35,329 nucleotides of DNA, taken from contig WGMU01000152.1 of the NCBI GenBank assembly GCA_016124895.1, positions 1 through 35,329 on the forward strand, written 5' to 3'. The notes beneath the pieces are model-generated. The model ran no database searches, was not told where the DNA came from, and saw only the letters and a list, made by a program, of their open reading frames with translations. Below, piece after piece: positions 16,812 through 25,069 of the stretch. Numbering within the stretch: the first letter of the stretch is position 1; every line of letters begins with the position of its first letter. Source of the DNA: a bacterium. GTDB lineage: Bacteria; Planctomycetota; Planctomycetia; Planctomycetales; Planctomycetaceae. A program made the position numbers and the translations under genes.

Positions 16812-19800
16812 ATGGCGAGCGAGCCAGTCAGTACCGAAGCCTTTGAAACCGTCGAAGCCGAACCGCACCTGATCGCGGGCCTTGAAAAGCTGCTGAAGCC
16901 GATGGCCTCGCTGAAGCTGACCGTTTTTCTGTTCGGCTGCTCGATGATTCTGGTGATGGCCGGGACGCTGGCGCAGGTCGATCTCGATATCTGGGACGTC
17001 GTGCGCGAGTACTTCCGCTGTTGGCTCGCGTGGGTGCCCGTCCGCGTCTGGTATCCGTTGTTTGCCCGCATCGAGTTCTTCGAGCCGATCAAAAATCTGC
17101 TGGAACAGTCTGACCCTCGCGTCGGAATCTGGCTGCCGGGCGGCTATCTGCTGGGCACGCTGATGGCCACCAATCTGCTGTCTGCACATCTGCTGCGGTT
17201 CAAGATTCAGGCCAGCGGAACCCGACTCGCCGCCGGAATCGTTGTTACGGCGATCGGCAGTGTCGCGACCTGGCTGGTCATCGCGTCGGGTGACGGCACC
17301 GGCCTGCAGCAGACGACCGATTCTTTTTACGACAGCCTGTGGGGGATCCTGAAAGTCCTGCTGGGCGTGCTGCTGCTGTTTAACGTCGGCGGCGCAGCGT
17401 CGGCGGTCCGACGAGGTAAGTCCGAATCGCCGCTGCTGATCGTCTCGGCGCTGGCGCTGGCCGGGATTGTCTACTGGGTGCTGTTTGAAATGGAGACCCG
17501 TTTCAACAGCTCGTCCATGCGCATCCTGTGGCAGTTAGTCAAAGCCGAAATGGCTTCACTGATTCTGCTCGGTGGTTGCTATCTGCTGTTCAAGAAGCGG
17601 GCTGGCGTGACGCTGCTGCACGCCGGTGTGGCCCTGGTGATGGTCAACGAAGTCGTCGTCGATTCGCTGCACGTTGAGACGCAGATGGCGATCGAAGAAG
17701 GCCACACGGTCAATTTCGCTAAGGACGTCCGTGAGATCGAGTTCGCGGTGATCGACAAATCGTCGCCGGACTTTGACGACGAAATCGTTGTTCGTCGCCA
17801 GACAATCCTCGATGCTGCGACCGCGGCCGCCTTGAAAGCAGAGGGCAAACCGGCAGGCAGCAACGTGATTTCCGATCCGGAACTTCCGTTCGATATTGAA
17901 GTTGTCGAGTTCATGCAGAACTCAAATATCGAAGACGTGAAGCCGGGCAGCGAAAATCGCGCAACCGCCGGCGCCGGTCTGCAGATGATCTCGACGCCGG
18001 CCAAGCCGACAACCGGGACAGACTCCAGCGGCCGGATCGACCTGACCGCCGCCTACGTCCGGCTGATTGATAAGCAGACGCAGAAGGACCTGGGCATGTA
18101 TCTGACCGGCGTCGTGTTCGAACTGCTCAGCCGCAGCGAATCGACTCCCAACCGTGTCACCGTCGACGGCAAAACCTGGGAGATCGCCCTGAGGTTCCGT
18201 CGCTACTACAAGCCGTATTCGGTTCGTCTGTCGGACGTCAGCAAGACGGACTACATCGGCACGAACACGCCGATGGATTACCGCTCGATTGTCGACGTCA
18301 TCGACAACAAGACCGGCAACGTTCTGGTCGACGAGCGACACATCTGGATGAACAACCCGATGCGTTACTCGGGCGACACGTTCTACCAGTCCAACTACTC
18401 GCCTGCGAATCCGCGCACCGGTGAAAAGGAAATCACGACACTTTCAGTGGTCAGCAACACCGGCTGGATGCTGCCGTACGTGTCGTGCATGATCGTCGGC
18501 ACGGGAATGCTGTCGCACTTCTTCGGCATCCTGCTGCGGTTTCTGAATCGCCGATCACGCCAGACGGCGTCGCGGCGAGCATGGTCGTTTCTGGCTGGCT
18601 GGCTGGGACTTCCCGGCATGGCACTGGCAGAAGTTGCGGTTCATCGCATTGAGGTTCGCGAAGCGGAGGCCGATGACGAACTTGAATCTGAAGCGTCCAA
18701 CCCACTACTCAGAGCAATCCCCTATGTTCTGGTGTTGCTGATCGGCGGCTGGCTGCTGAGTAAAGCCCGCGTTCCGTCGGCGAAGGATAACGAACCAGAT
18801 CTGTACGCGTTCGGAAAACTGCCGGTCGTTTACGAAGGCCGTATCAAACCGATCGATACGGTCGCTCGGAACAGTCTGCGGGCACTGTCAAATCGCGAGG
18901 AGCTGCGTAACGAAGACGGCGACAAGGAGCCTGCTGTCAAATGGCTGCTGGATGTGATCTCCGGCTCGGACGACGTGCGTGCTCAGGCCGTGTTCCGCAT
19001 CGATCATCCTCAGATCATCGAGAAGCTCAACCTGCAGAAACGACCGCGGCATCTGTATTCGATCAATGATATTGCGGCGAATGTCGCAGAGCTGGCCAAA
19101 GACGCCTCTCTGGCACGTGAGAAACATTCTGAAAATCGAACGCAGTACGATACTCAGGTCCTGGCACTCGAACGGAAGATTGGTGAATTCGACCTGCTGT
19201 CCTCGTCGTTTACGCCTCCGGACATCCGGCAGGATAACGTGCAGCAGGTGCTCGGAATGCTGCAGTCGCTGAGTGACCGTTCGCCGCCGCTGGCCATTCC
19301 CCCATCGCCACCAAATGACAACGCCGACAGCAGCGATGTCGCGACTGCAGAGTGGGAGACGGTGGCACACGCCTCTGTCCGCAGCCTGGTGGCGCGCATG
19401 ATGGGCCGTGAGGAGAACGCTCAGCTTCGGTTGTTTGCTGACATCCTTGATGCGCATCTGAATGACGATGGCCCGGCGTTTAACTCGGCCGTCAGGAAGT
19501 ATCAGAGCTGGCTGGACGAGAATCACGACTGGCTGCAGTCGCAACTGCCGAAAACTCAGTCACTGGCGACGACTGGATTTGAGTCGTTCTACAACCACTT
19601 CGCGCCGTTCTATTACGCCGCGTGGAGCTATCTGATCGCGTTCGTGATCACGGCCTTCGGACTGCTCGGCTGGTCGAAGCCGCTGAACCGTTCCGCGTTC
19701 CTGATCATCCTGGTGACGCTGGCTCTGCATACGTTCGCGCTGGGAGCCCGCATCTATATATCGGGCCGGCCGCCAGTGACGAATCTGTACTCGTCGGCGG

Positions 19801-20513
19801 TCTTCATCGGCTGGGGCTGCGTGATTGCAGGACTGATCTTTGAAGGGCTGTATCGGATCGGGATCGGCAATCTGATCGCGAGTGCGATGGGAGCAGCAGC
19901 GCTGGGTATCTCGTATCTGTTGTCGGGCGACGGCGACACGTTCGCTGTTCTGCAGGCGGTGCTCGATACGCAGTTCTGGCTGGCGACGCATGTTGTGTGC
20001 GTCACGTTTGGCTACTCAGCCACGTTCATCGCCGGGAATCTGGGCGTCGTACAGATTCTCGGTAACCTGCTGACTCCGTTGATGACGAAAGAGCGGCAGA
20101 AAGACTTGACGCGGATGATTTACGGCACGGTCTGCTTCGGGATGTTCTTCAGCTTTGTTGGCACGGTCCTCGGCGGATTGTGGGCCGACGATTCGTGGGG
20201 GCGCTTCTGGGGCTGGGATCCGAAGGAAAACGGCGCCCTGCTGATCGTCATCTGGAATGCGCTGCTGCTGCATGCTCGCTGGGACCGACTGGTGTCTGAC
20301 CGCGGTTTCGCGAATCTGGCGATCGCCGGCAATATCGTGACAAGCTGGTCGTGGTTCGGTGTCAACGAACTCGGCATCGGCCTGCACTCGTACGGCTTTA
20401 CTGACGGCGTCTGGCTGGCGCTGTGGTGCTACTGGATCAGCCAGATTGCCCTGATCGCCGCCGGACTGATTCCGTGGCGGGAACATCGGCCGTCTGAAAC
20501 CAGTGCGTCGTGA
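16812..20513 (+). CDS. Fused CcsB (ResB)-CcsA (ResC) cytochrome c synthase
   Basis: A 1233-residue membrane protein for System II cytochrome c maturation: heme export and thioether ligation to apocytochrome c. I chose the ATG at 16812 (MASEPVST) because GGAG lies 7 nt upstream. The N-terminal CcsB/ResB part (about 1-620) opens with LASLKLTVFLFGCSMI-type membrane helices and has a large periplasmic domain ending in the YSGDTFYQSNY motif of ResB. The C-terminal CcsA part (about 930-1230) has the WWD heme-binding motif WGRFWGWDPKENGALL and conserved His residues in LHTFALGARIY, THVVCVTFGYS and GLHSYGF. Between them (about 650-925) is a soluble insert beginning FGKLPVVYEGRIKPIDTVARNSL, with a long helical region. 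Fusions of about 900-1100 residues are usual in Helicobacter and Bacteroides; this is longer because of the insert. Confidence 0.93.
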   Translation: MASEPVSTEAFETVEAEPHLIAGLEKLLKPMASLKLTVFLFGCSMILVMAGTLAQVDLDIWDVVREYFRCWLAWVPVRVWYPLFARIEFFEPIKNLLEQSDPRVGIWLPGGYLLGTLMATNLLSAHLLRFKIQASGTRLAAGIVVTAIGSVATWLVIASGDGTGLQQTTDSFYDSLWGILKVLLGVLLLFNVGGAASAVRRGKSESPLLIVSALALAGIVYWVLFEMETRFNSSSMRILWQLVKAEMASLILLGGCYLLFKKRAGVTLLHAGVALVMVNEVVVDSLHVETQMAIEEGHTVNFAKDVREIEFAVIDKSSPDFDDEIVVRRQTILDAATAAALKAEGKPAGSNVISDPELPFDIEVVEFMQNSNIEDVKPGSENRATAGAGLQMISTPAKPTTGTDSSGRIDLTAAYVRLIDKQTQKDLGMYLTGVVFELLSRSESTPNRVTVDGKTWEIALRFRRYYKPYSVRLSDVSKTDYIGTNTPMDYRSIVDVIDNKTGNVLVDERHIWMNNPMRYSGDTFYQSNYSPANPRTGEKEITTLSVVSNTGWMLPYVSCMIVGTGMLSHFFGILLRFLNRRSRQTASRRAWSFLAGWLGLPGMALAEVAVHRIEVREAEADDELESEASNPLLRAIPYVLVLLIGGWLLSKARVPSAKDNEPDLYAFGKLPVVYEGRIKPIDTVARNSLRALSNREELRNEDGDKEPAVKWLLDVISGSDDVRAQAVFRIDHPQIIEKLNLQKRPRHLYSINDIAANVAELAKDASLAREKHSENRTQYDTQVLALERKIGEFDLLSSSFTPPDIRQDNVQQVLGMLQSLSDRSPPLAIPPSPPNDNADSSDVATAEWETVAHASVRSLVARMMGREENAQLRLFADILDAHLNDDGPAFNSAVRKYQSWLDENHDWLQSQLPKTQSLATTGFESFYNHFAPFYYAAWSYLIAFVITAFGLLGWSKPLNRSAFLIILVTLALHTFALGARIYISGRPPVTNLYSSAVFIGWGCVIAGLIFEGLYRIGIGNLIASAMGAAALGISYLLSGDGDTFAVLQAVLDTQFWLATHVVCVTFGYSATFIAGNLGVVQILGNLLTPLMTKERQKDLTRMIYGTVCFGMFFSFVGTVLGGLWADDSWGRFWGWDPKENGALLIVIWNALLLHARWDRLVSDRGFANLAIAGNIVTSWSWFGVNELGIGLHSYGFTDGVWLALWCYWISQIALIAAGLIPWREHRPSETSAS

Positions 20514-20561
20514 CAACTTCTTCGTGAAGGCGTTTTTACCGCCAGTACCTGGGGCATAAGA

Positions 20562-20596
20562 AAAGCCGGCTGCGATCAGTCATCGCAGCCGGCTTT
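20562..20596. terminator. Bidirectional rho-independent terminator
   Basis: A perfect 15-bp stem (20562-20576 with 20582-20596, AAAGCCGGCTGCGAT) with a 5-nt loop. T-rich tracts flank it on both strands. It sits between the convergent CcsBA gene (+) and the small lipoprotein gene (-). Confidence 0.88.
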
Positions 20597-20638
20597 ATCT
20601 TTTGACCATCTGACGGAGCAGGGCTCCATCCAGAGAGA

Positions 20639-20950
20639 TTACTCAGCCTTCGGGGCATCGCCTTCAGCCGGTTTGGCATCGCCTTCAGCCGGTTTGGCAT
20701 CACCTTCAGCCGGAGCAGCAGCTTCGCCTTCGGCGGGCTTGGCTTCGCCTTCGGCGGGAGCGGCTTCACCTTCGGCGGGAGCGGCTTCGTGACCGGCCGA
20801 AGCGCCTTCGCCTGACATCGATTCATGCATTGCAGCGGCAGCGCCATCGTCGGCTGCCGGCGTCGGAGCCGTGCCGCTACCGCTTTCACCACAGCCAACA
20901 ACACCAGCGGCCAGGAACAAAGCGGCCAGACTCGAAACGAACGCTTTCAT
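20639..20950 (-). CDS. Small repeat-rich lipoprotein
   Basis: A 103-residue protein starting MKAFVSSLAALFLAAGVVGCGES, a lipoprotein signal with lipobox VVGC. GAGGAG lies 8 nt upstream of the ATG at 20950. The mature chain is almost entirely low complexity. It contains a His/Met patch (AMHESMSGEGASAGHE) and then seven or so copies of PAEG(E/D)A(K/A), an acidic heptad-like repeat. There is no recognisable domain. His, Met and Glu residues could bind metal, but that is speculation. It is likely an outer-membrane- or inner-membrane-tethered spacer protein, convergent with CcsBA. Confidence 0.75.
   Translation of the reverse strand: MKAFVSSLAALFLAAGVVGCGESGSGTAPTPAADDGAAAAMHESMSGEGASAGHEAAPAEGEAAPAEGEAKPAEGEAAAPAEGDAKPAEGDAKPAEGDAPKAE
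20653..20791. repeat. 21-bp minisatellite inside the small lipoprotein gene
   Basis: About six or seven imperfect 21-bp units (type GGCATCGCCTTCAGCCGGTTT on the plus strand) encode the PAEG(E/D)A(K/A) heptads. The first two units are identical, and later units differ by a few bases. One spacer-like interruption adds alanines. Confidence 0.8.
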
Positions 20951-21146
20951 CTGAAAACTCCTCTGTCAAAAACTTTTCGTCGGAAACGCAACGTAAACCG
21001 GACTGCCCATTGCATCCGGATGTGTCCAGTGTCTGTGATGCGCGGCGATGATCCGGTATTCCCGGTTTCGCAGCGTTTCTACGCAGCTCATCCTGAGTGA
21101 CACACTTTCCAGGAGCGTCCTTGCCCGTCTTCTCAACGTTGCCGGA

Positions 21147-21599
21147 TCAGTCGGGCCGCCGTGGCAGCCGGTCCTGGCCGGGAGCCGGATCGACGACAAA
21201 AACGAACGTTCCCGATCCGGTCGCCACCAGCACGCCCTGCGCTGTGCGAACTTCGCCGCGAGCCACGGCCGTCTGTGAACCGTAGTGGCAGACTTCGCCG
21301 GTTGCCAGAAGGTCCTCGCCATCCCAGGCCGGCCGGACGAACTTTGTGTCGAGTTGTGCTGTCACCGGAAACTTTCCTTCCGGCGAGTGCTCAGCAACTG
21401 CAATTCCCATCGCAGTATCGAGCAGCGCCGCGATGACGCCACCGTGAGCAATTCCGCGTGATCGCAAATGTTGCTCGTCGACAGTCAGGCAGATTGTGGC
21501 CTGCCGTTCTGATCGTTCAACCAGCGAGACGCCTAAAGTGGCCAGAAATGGCGAACGACGTGACAGCTCATGCGGCTCGGATGGATCCGGTCGAGTCAT
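21147..21599 (-). CDS. PaaI-like hotdog-fold acyl-CoA thioesterase
   Basis: A 150-residue protein from the ATG at 21599 (MTRPDPSEPHELSRRS). The hotdog signature RSRGIAHGGVIAALLDTAMGIAV has the HGG turn and the Asp of the central helix (ALLDTAMG), followed by PVTAQLDTKFVRPA and GEVCHYGSQTAVARGEVR. This matches the PaaI/YdiI/ACOT13 group, which hydrolyses acyl- or aroyl-CoA thioesters. The frame runs upstream to an alternative ATG at 21743, but the extra 48 residues overlap the hisC promoter area and are not family-like. The ribosome binding site of the chosen start is weak. Divergent from hisC. Confidence 0.85.
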   Translation of the reverse strand: MTRPDPSEPHELSRRSPFLATLGVSLVERSERQATICLTVDEQHLRSRGIAHGGVIAALLDTAMGIAVAEHSPEGKFPVTAQLDTKFVRPAWDGEDLLATGEVCHYGSQTAVARGEVRTAQGVLVATGSGTFVFVVDPAPGQDRLPRRPD

Positions 21600-21748
21600 C
21601 TGCAGCGACCGTGCTCTCGAAAACAGACATTTATCTCCAGGACGATCAGGGAGAATCGCGAAGCCCGACTCCAAAAGCAATAATCCCGGCTGTTTGATTC
21701 CGGCGATCGCCCGAATCCACTCTGCCTCTTCTGGAATAAGCACTGCAG

Positions 21749-22822
21749 ATGCCCCGTTTTCGCCCCGCCATTGAGCGGATTGACGGTTACGCTCCCGGCG
21801 AACAGCCGCAGGACGCCGGCTGGACCAAGCTCAACACCAACGAGAATCCCTATCCGCCCTCGCCGCGAGTGATCGAAGCGATCGAATCGGCGGCGCGCGG
21901 CCGGCTGAATATCTACCCCGATCCGCTGGGAACCCGGTTTCGCAAGGCGGCCGGCGAACTGTTTGGAGTCGACTCCGACTGGATTCTGCCCGCTAACGGC
22001 AGCGACGAAAACCTGACGATCATTGTCCGCTCGTTCGCTGACGCCGACGACCTCGTGACTTTTCCCTACCCGAGTTACATCCTCTACGAGACGCTCGCTG
22101 ACATTCAGGGAGCCCGGCACGAGCGACTGTTACTGAACGCCGACTGGTCCTGGGACCTCGATCGCGTCCGACCGATGATCGAGCAGAGTCGAATCGTCTT
22201 TGTGCCGAATCCGAACTCGCCATCCGGCAACTCGTGGTCGCACGACACGATCGAGCAGCTCGTGCCTCCCGGCGGAGTACTCGTTCTCGACGAAGCGTAT
22301 GGCGACTTCCCGGCGGAGCCGCATCGGGCTCAGATCCTGCAACGGGACGCCGGATCGCGAATCATCATCACACGGACGCTCAGCAAATCGTACAGCCTTG
22401 CGGGATTGCGGTTTGGCTTTGCGATCGCTCATCCCGACGTGATCACAGGCATGCGCAAGGTCAAGGACAGCTATAACTGTGACACGCTGTCATTGGCGGC
22501 GGCGACGGCGGCGATCGAGGATCAGGACTGGATGCTGGCGAACACGGCAAAGATTCGCGCGACCCGAACCCGGCTGACGAACGAACTGCGGTCGCTCGGC
22601 TTCAATGCCGTCGACAGCGACGCGAACTTCGTCTGGACGACGCATCCAGACCGCAGCCACCGCACGATTTACGAGGCATTAAAGGCCCGCAGGATTCTCG
22701 TTCGTCTGATGACATTTCCGGAAGCTCTCAATGGTGGCACGATCGACGGCCTGCGGATCACGGTCGGTACGGATGAGGAAACCGATCGGTTTCTCGAAAC
22801 ACTGTGTTCGATCGTCGCCTGA
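21749..22822 (+). CDS. hisC: Histidinol-phosphate aminotransferase
   Basis: A 357-residue PLP enzyme of fold type I; it converts imidazole-acetol phosphate to L-histidinol phosphate in histidine synthesis. Visible blocks are KLNTNENPYPPSP, NIYPDPLG, LPANGSDE, FPYPSYILY, NPNSPSGN, VLDEAYGDF and the PLP lysine K213 in TLSKSYSLAGLRFGF, then RITVGTDEE near the end. Length matches the family (350-360). No other his genes are near, which is usual for planctomycetes with scattered amino-acid genes. The ATG at 21749 is the only family-consistent start. The vsr gene follows 63 bp downstream on the same strand. Confidence 0.92.
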   Translation: MPRFRPAIERIDGYAPGEQPQDAGWTKLNTNENPYPPSPRVIEAIESAARGRLNIYPDPLGTRFRKAAGELFGVDSDWILPANGSDENLTIIVRSFADADDLVTFPYPSYILYETLADIQGARHERLLLNADWSWDLDRVRPMIEQSRIVFVPNPNSPSGNSWSHDTIEQLVPPGGVLVLDEAYGDFPAEPHRAQILQRDAGSRIIITRTLSKSYSLAGLRFGFAIAHPDVITGMRKVKDSYNCDTLSLAAATAAIEDQDWMLANTAKIRATRTRLTNELRSLGFNAVDSDANFVWTTHPDRSHRTIYEALKARRILVRLMTFPEALNGGTIDGLRITVGTDEETDRFLETLCSIVA

Positions 22823-22885
22823 CGCACCGAGAGTTGACGCTTTCCGCAGTTGGTTGACTGGTCGTGTTTAACCTGGTGACGGAAC

Positions 22886-23296
22886 ATGGACCGGTTGAGC
22901 AAGCAGCACCGAAGCTGGAATATGTCTCGCATCCGTGGCAAGGATACGAAGCCTGAGATGCGTGTCCGGTCGCTGCTGCATCGGATGGGCTTTCGTTTCC
23001 GGCTGCATCGTCGCGACCTTCCGGGCAAGCCGGACATCGTTCTGCCGGCGTACGGGACGGTCATTTTCGTGCATGGCTGTTTCTGGCACCGGCATCCCGG
23101 TTGCCGGTTTGCGTACACTCCGAAAAGTCGCATCGACTTCTGGCAGTCGAAGTTCCGTCGTAATGTCGAGCGCCATCAGGAAGTCACGACCGCTCTGAGG
23201 GAACTCGGCTGGCGAGTCGTCGTCATCTGGGAATGCGAGACCACCAGCGACGAACAACTCGAACAGCGGCTTTACGACGAACTCTACGAGACCTGA
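22886..23296 (+). CDS. vsr: Very short patch repair (Vsr) endonuclease
   Basis: A 136-residue protein with a full Vsr signature. It starts MDRLSKQHRSWNMSRIRGKDTKPE and continues through LPGKPDIVLP (catalytic Asp at 50), FVHGCFWHRHPGC (His 63 and 68; zinc ligands Cys 65, His 70 and Cys 73) and a later Cys 117 (VIWECE). DFWQSKFRRNVERH is also typical. These positions closely match the E. coli Vsr active site and zinc site. The enzyme nicks beside T:G mismatches made by deamination of 5-methylcytosine. No cytosine methyltransferase gene lies beside it in this window, which is unusual since vsr normally neighbours dcm-type genes. Confidence 0.92.
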   Translation: MDRLSKQHRSWNMSRIRGKDTKPEMRVRSLLHRMGFRFRLHRRDLPGKPDIVLPAYGTVIFVHGCFWHRHPGCRFAYTPKSRIDFWQSKFRRNVERHQEVTTALRELGWRVVVIWECETTSDEQLEQRLYDELYET

Positions 23297-23403
23297 CCGC
23301 GGTTGCGGTTCACAGTCACGAAACGTGCCAGCCACAAATTCTGTCTGAGGAAAACGTTTCGCTTGTCACCGCACGGCGAAAGCTCCAGCAACGGAAATCA
23401 ACG

Positions 23404-23970
23404 ATGCCTAATCTGCCGCGCAGTCACGAACTGCTTTCAAGAAACGACAGCCGTTTGCTCGTCATCGATCTGCAGGAAAAGCTTGTTCCACTGATCGACG
23501 GGCACGAACGGGTTATCGCCAGCACCGTCAAACTGATCACGGCTGCGGGAGTGCTGGGCGTACCGGTGTCGGCGACCGAGCAGTATCCGCAAGGGCTCGG
23601 GCCGACAGTCGAGCCGCTGCGCGGACTGTTACCCGCCTGTCCGGCGAAGATCGAATTCAGTTGCCTCAACTCGCTGGGCTGGAACACCGAAGGCTCTGAT
23701 CCGGAAGGCCGTTTCAAGGTCGTCGTTGCCGGCATCGAGGCGCACGTCTGCGTGCAGCAGACGGTGCTCGACCTGCTGGCGCACGGGTTTCGTGTCTACG
23801 TGGCAGCCGATGCTGTCAGCAGTCGATCGGCTATCGACCGCGAAGTCGCGCTGCAGCGGATGTCGCAGTGCGGGGCCGTGATCACAACCGCGGAATCGGT
23901 GCTGTTTGAATGGTGCGAGCGAGCCGGCAGCGACGAATTCAAAGCCATCAGCAAACTGGTCAAAGGCTGA
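23404..23970 (+). CDS. Isochorismatase-like cysteine hydrolase
   Basis: A 188-residue protein from the ATG at 23404 ([18 protein letters not shown]), with GGAA about 8 nt upstream. It shows the isochorismatase/nicotinamidase triad: Asp in [10 protein letters not shown], Lys in [11 protein letters not shown] and Cys in [11 protein letters not shown], with the cis-peptide just before AHVC. The family includes YcaC-type hydrolases of unknown substrate, nicotinamidases and isochorismatases. The short lid and the YCAC-like [12 protein letters not shown] segment point to the YcaC side. Same strand as vsr and the PfkB kinase. Confidence 0.88.
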   Translation: MPNLPRSHELLSRNDSRLLVIDLQEKLVPLIDGHERVIASTVKLITAAGVLGVPVSATEQYPQGLGPTVEPLRGLLPACPAKIEFSCLNSLGWNTEGSDPEGRFKVVVAGIEAHVCVQQTVLDLLAHGFRVYVAADAVSSRSAIDREVALQRMSQCGAVITTAESVLFEWCERAGSDEFKAISKLVKG

Positions 23971-24082
23971 GAACCGGCCTACGCTCCGCCTCGGTTTCGT
24001 CAGTCGGCAGACCCGGCGATCCAGCCCCGCAACTCATCGACCGGCATCGTCAATCGCGACGTCGCTATCAGGAATTCACCGC

Positions 24083-25069
24083 ATGAAGCAGTACAACGTT
24101 TACGGTGTCGGCAACGCACTTGTCGATTTTCAGGCCCAGGTGACTGACGACACACTGCTCAAGCTGGACTTCCCGAAGGGCATTATGACGCTCGTCGATG
24201 AAGCGACTCAGCAGCGAGTGCTCAGCCATATCGATCATGCTTCAGTCACGCGCTGCGCTGGTGGCTCGGCCGCCAACACGATCATCGGGATCGCTCAGTT
24301 TGGCGGCAAAGCGGCATACGTCGGCAAAGTGGCGAGCGACACCGTCGGCGAGTTCTTCCTTGCAGATCTGCGCGAACTTGGAGTCGCGATCGAAGTCCCG
24401 CCAGGCACCGGCCAGAGCGGCACCTGCGTCGTCCTGATTACAGACGACGCTCAGCGCACCATGCTGACAAATCTCGGCATTTCGGCGGAACTGTCGGAAG
24501 CCGATATTGATGAGGAAGAGATTCGCAAAGCCGAGTGGATTTACGTCGAAGGGTATTTGTTCGCGGGCGAGGGCTCGCGAGCGGCAGCACGACGGGCGAT
24601 CAACCTCGCCGTCAAGCATGGAGTGAAAGTGTCGCTGACGGTGTCCGACCCGTTCCTCATCGACCTGTGCCGCGATGAGTTTCAGGAACTGATCGAAGGC
24701 CCGGTCGATCTGTTGTTCTGCAATCTGGAAGAAGCTCGCGCCCTGACTCACAAGCACGATCCTGCGGACTGCGCACACGACATTCATCAGCACGCAGCGC
24801 TGGTTGCCCTGACGCTTGGCTCAGACGGATCTCTGCTGATGGAAGGCAACCACCTGATTCCTATTGAAGGCGTCTCAGTCCACGCGGTCGATACGACCGG
24901 AGCGGGTGACATGTACGCGGCGGGAGTTCTGTTCGGGCTCACGAATGGCTTGCCGTTGAAAGATGCCGGCCATCTGGCATCGCACGCTGCGGCACGCGTC
25001 GTCGGTCAGCTTGGCGCACGATTGCAGCGTCCATTCTCGCTGGCGGAAATCCGAGAGTTGCTGCAATGA
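24083..25069 (+). CDS. PfkB-family carbohydrate/nucleoside kinase
   Basis: A 328-residue kinase from the ATG at 24083 ([15 protein letters not shown]), with AGGA about 9 nt upstream. Both PfkB signatures are present: [16 protein letters not shown] near residue 54 and the C-terminal [17 protein letters not shown] with the catalytic Asp in GAGD. The overall pattern ([25 protein letters not shown]) resembles adenosine kinase-like and sugar kinases; substrate is undecided. The stop codon overlaps the start of the histidine kinase gene (ATGA), suggesting translational coupling of the enzyme with the signalling pair. Confidence 0.9.
   Translation: MKQYNVYGVGNALVDFQAQVTDDTLLKLDFPKGIMTLVDEATQQRVLSHIDHASVTRCAGGSAANTIIGIAQFGGKAAYVGKVASDTVGEFFLADLRELGVAIEVPPGTGQSGTCVVLITDDAQRTMLTNLGISAELSEADIDEEEIRKAEWIYVEGYLFAGEGSRAAARRAINLAVKHGVKVSLTVSDPFLIDLCRDEFQELIEGPVDLLFCNLEEARALTHKHDPADCAHDIHQHAALVALTLGSDGSLLMEGNHLIPIEGVSVHAVDTTGAGDMYAAGVLFGLTNGLPLKDAGHLASHAAARVVGQLGARLQRPFSLAEIRELLQ

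Noticed and set aside
20653-20791. Repeats considered as a CRISPR array
   Set aside because: Units are contiguous without spacers and lie in frame inside a lipoprotein gene; there are no cas genes in the window.
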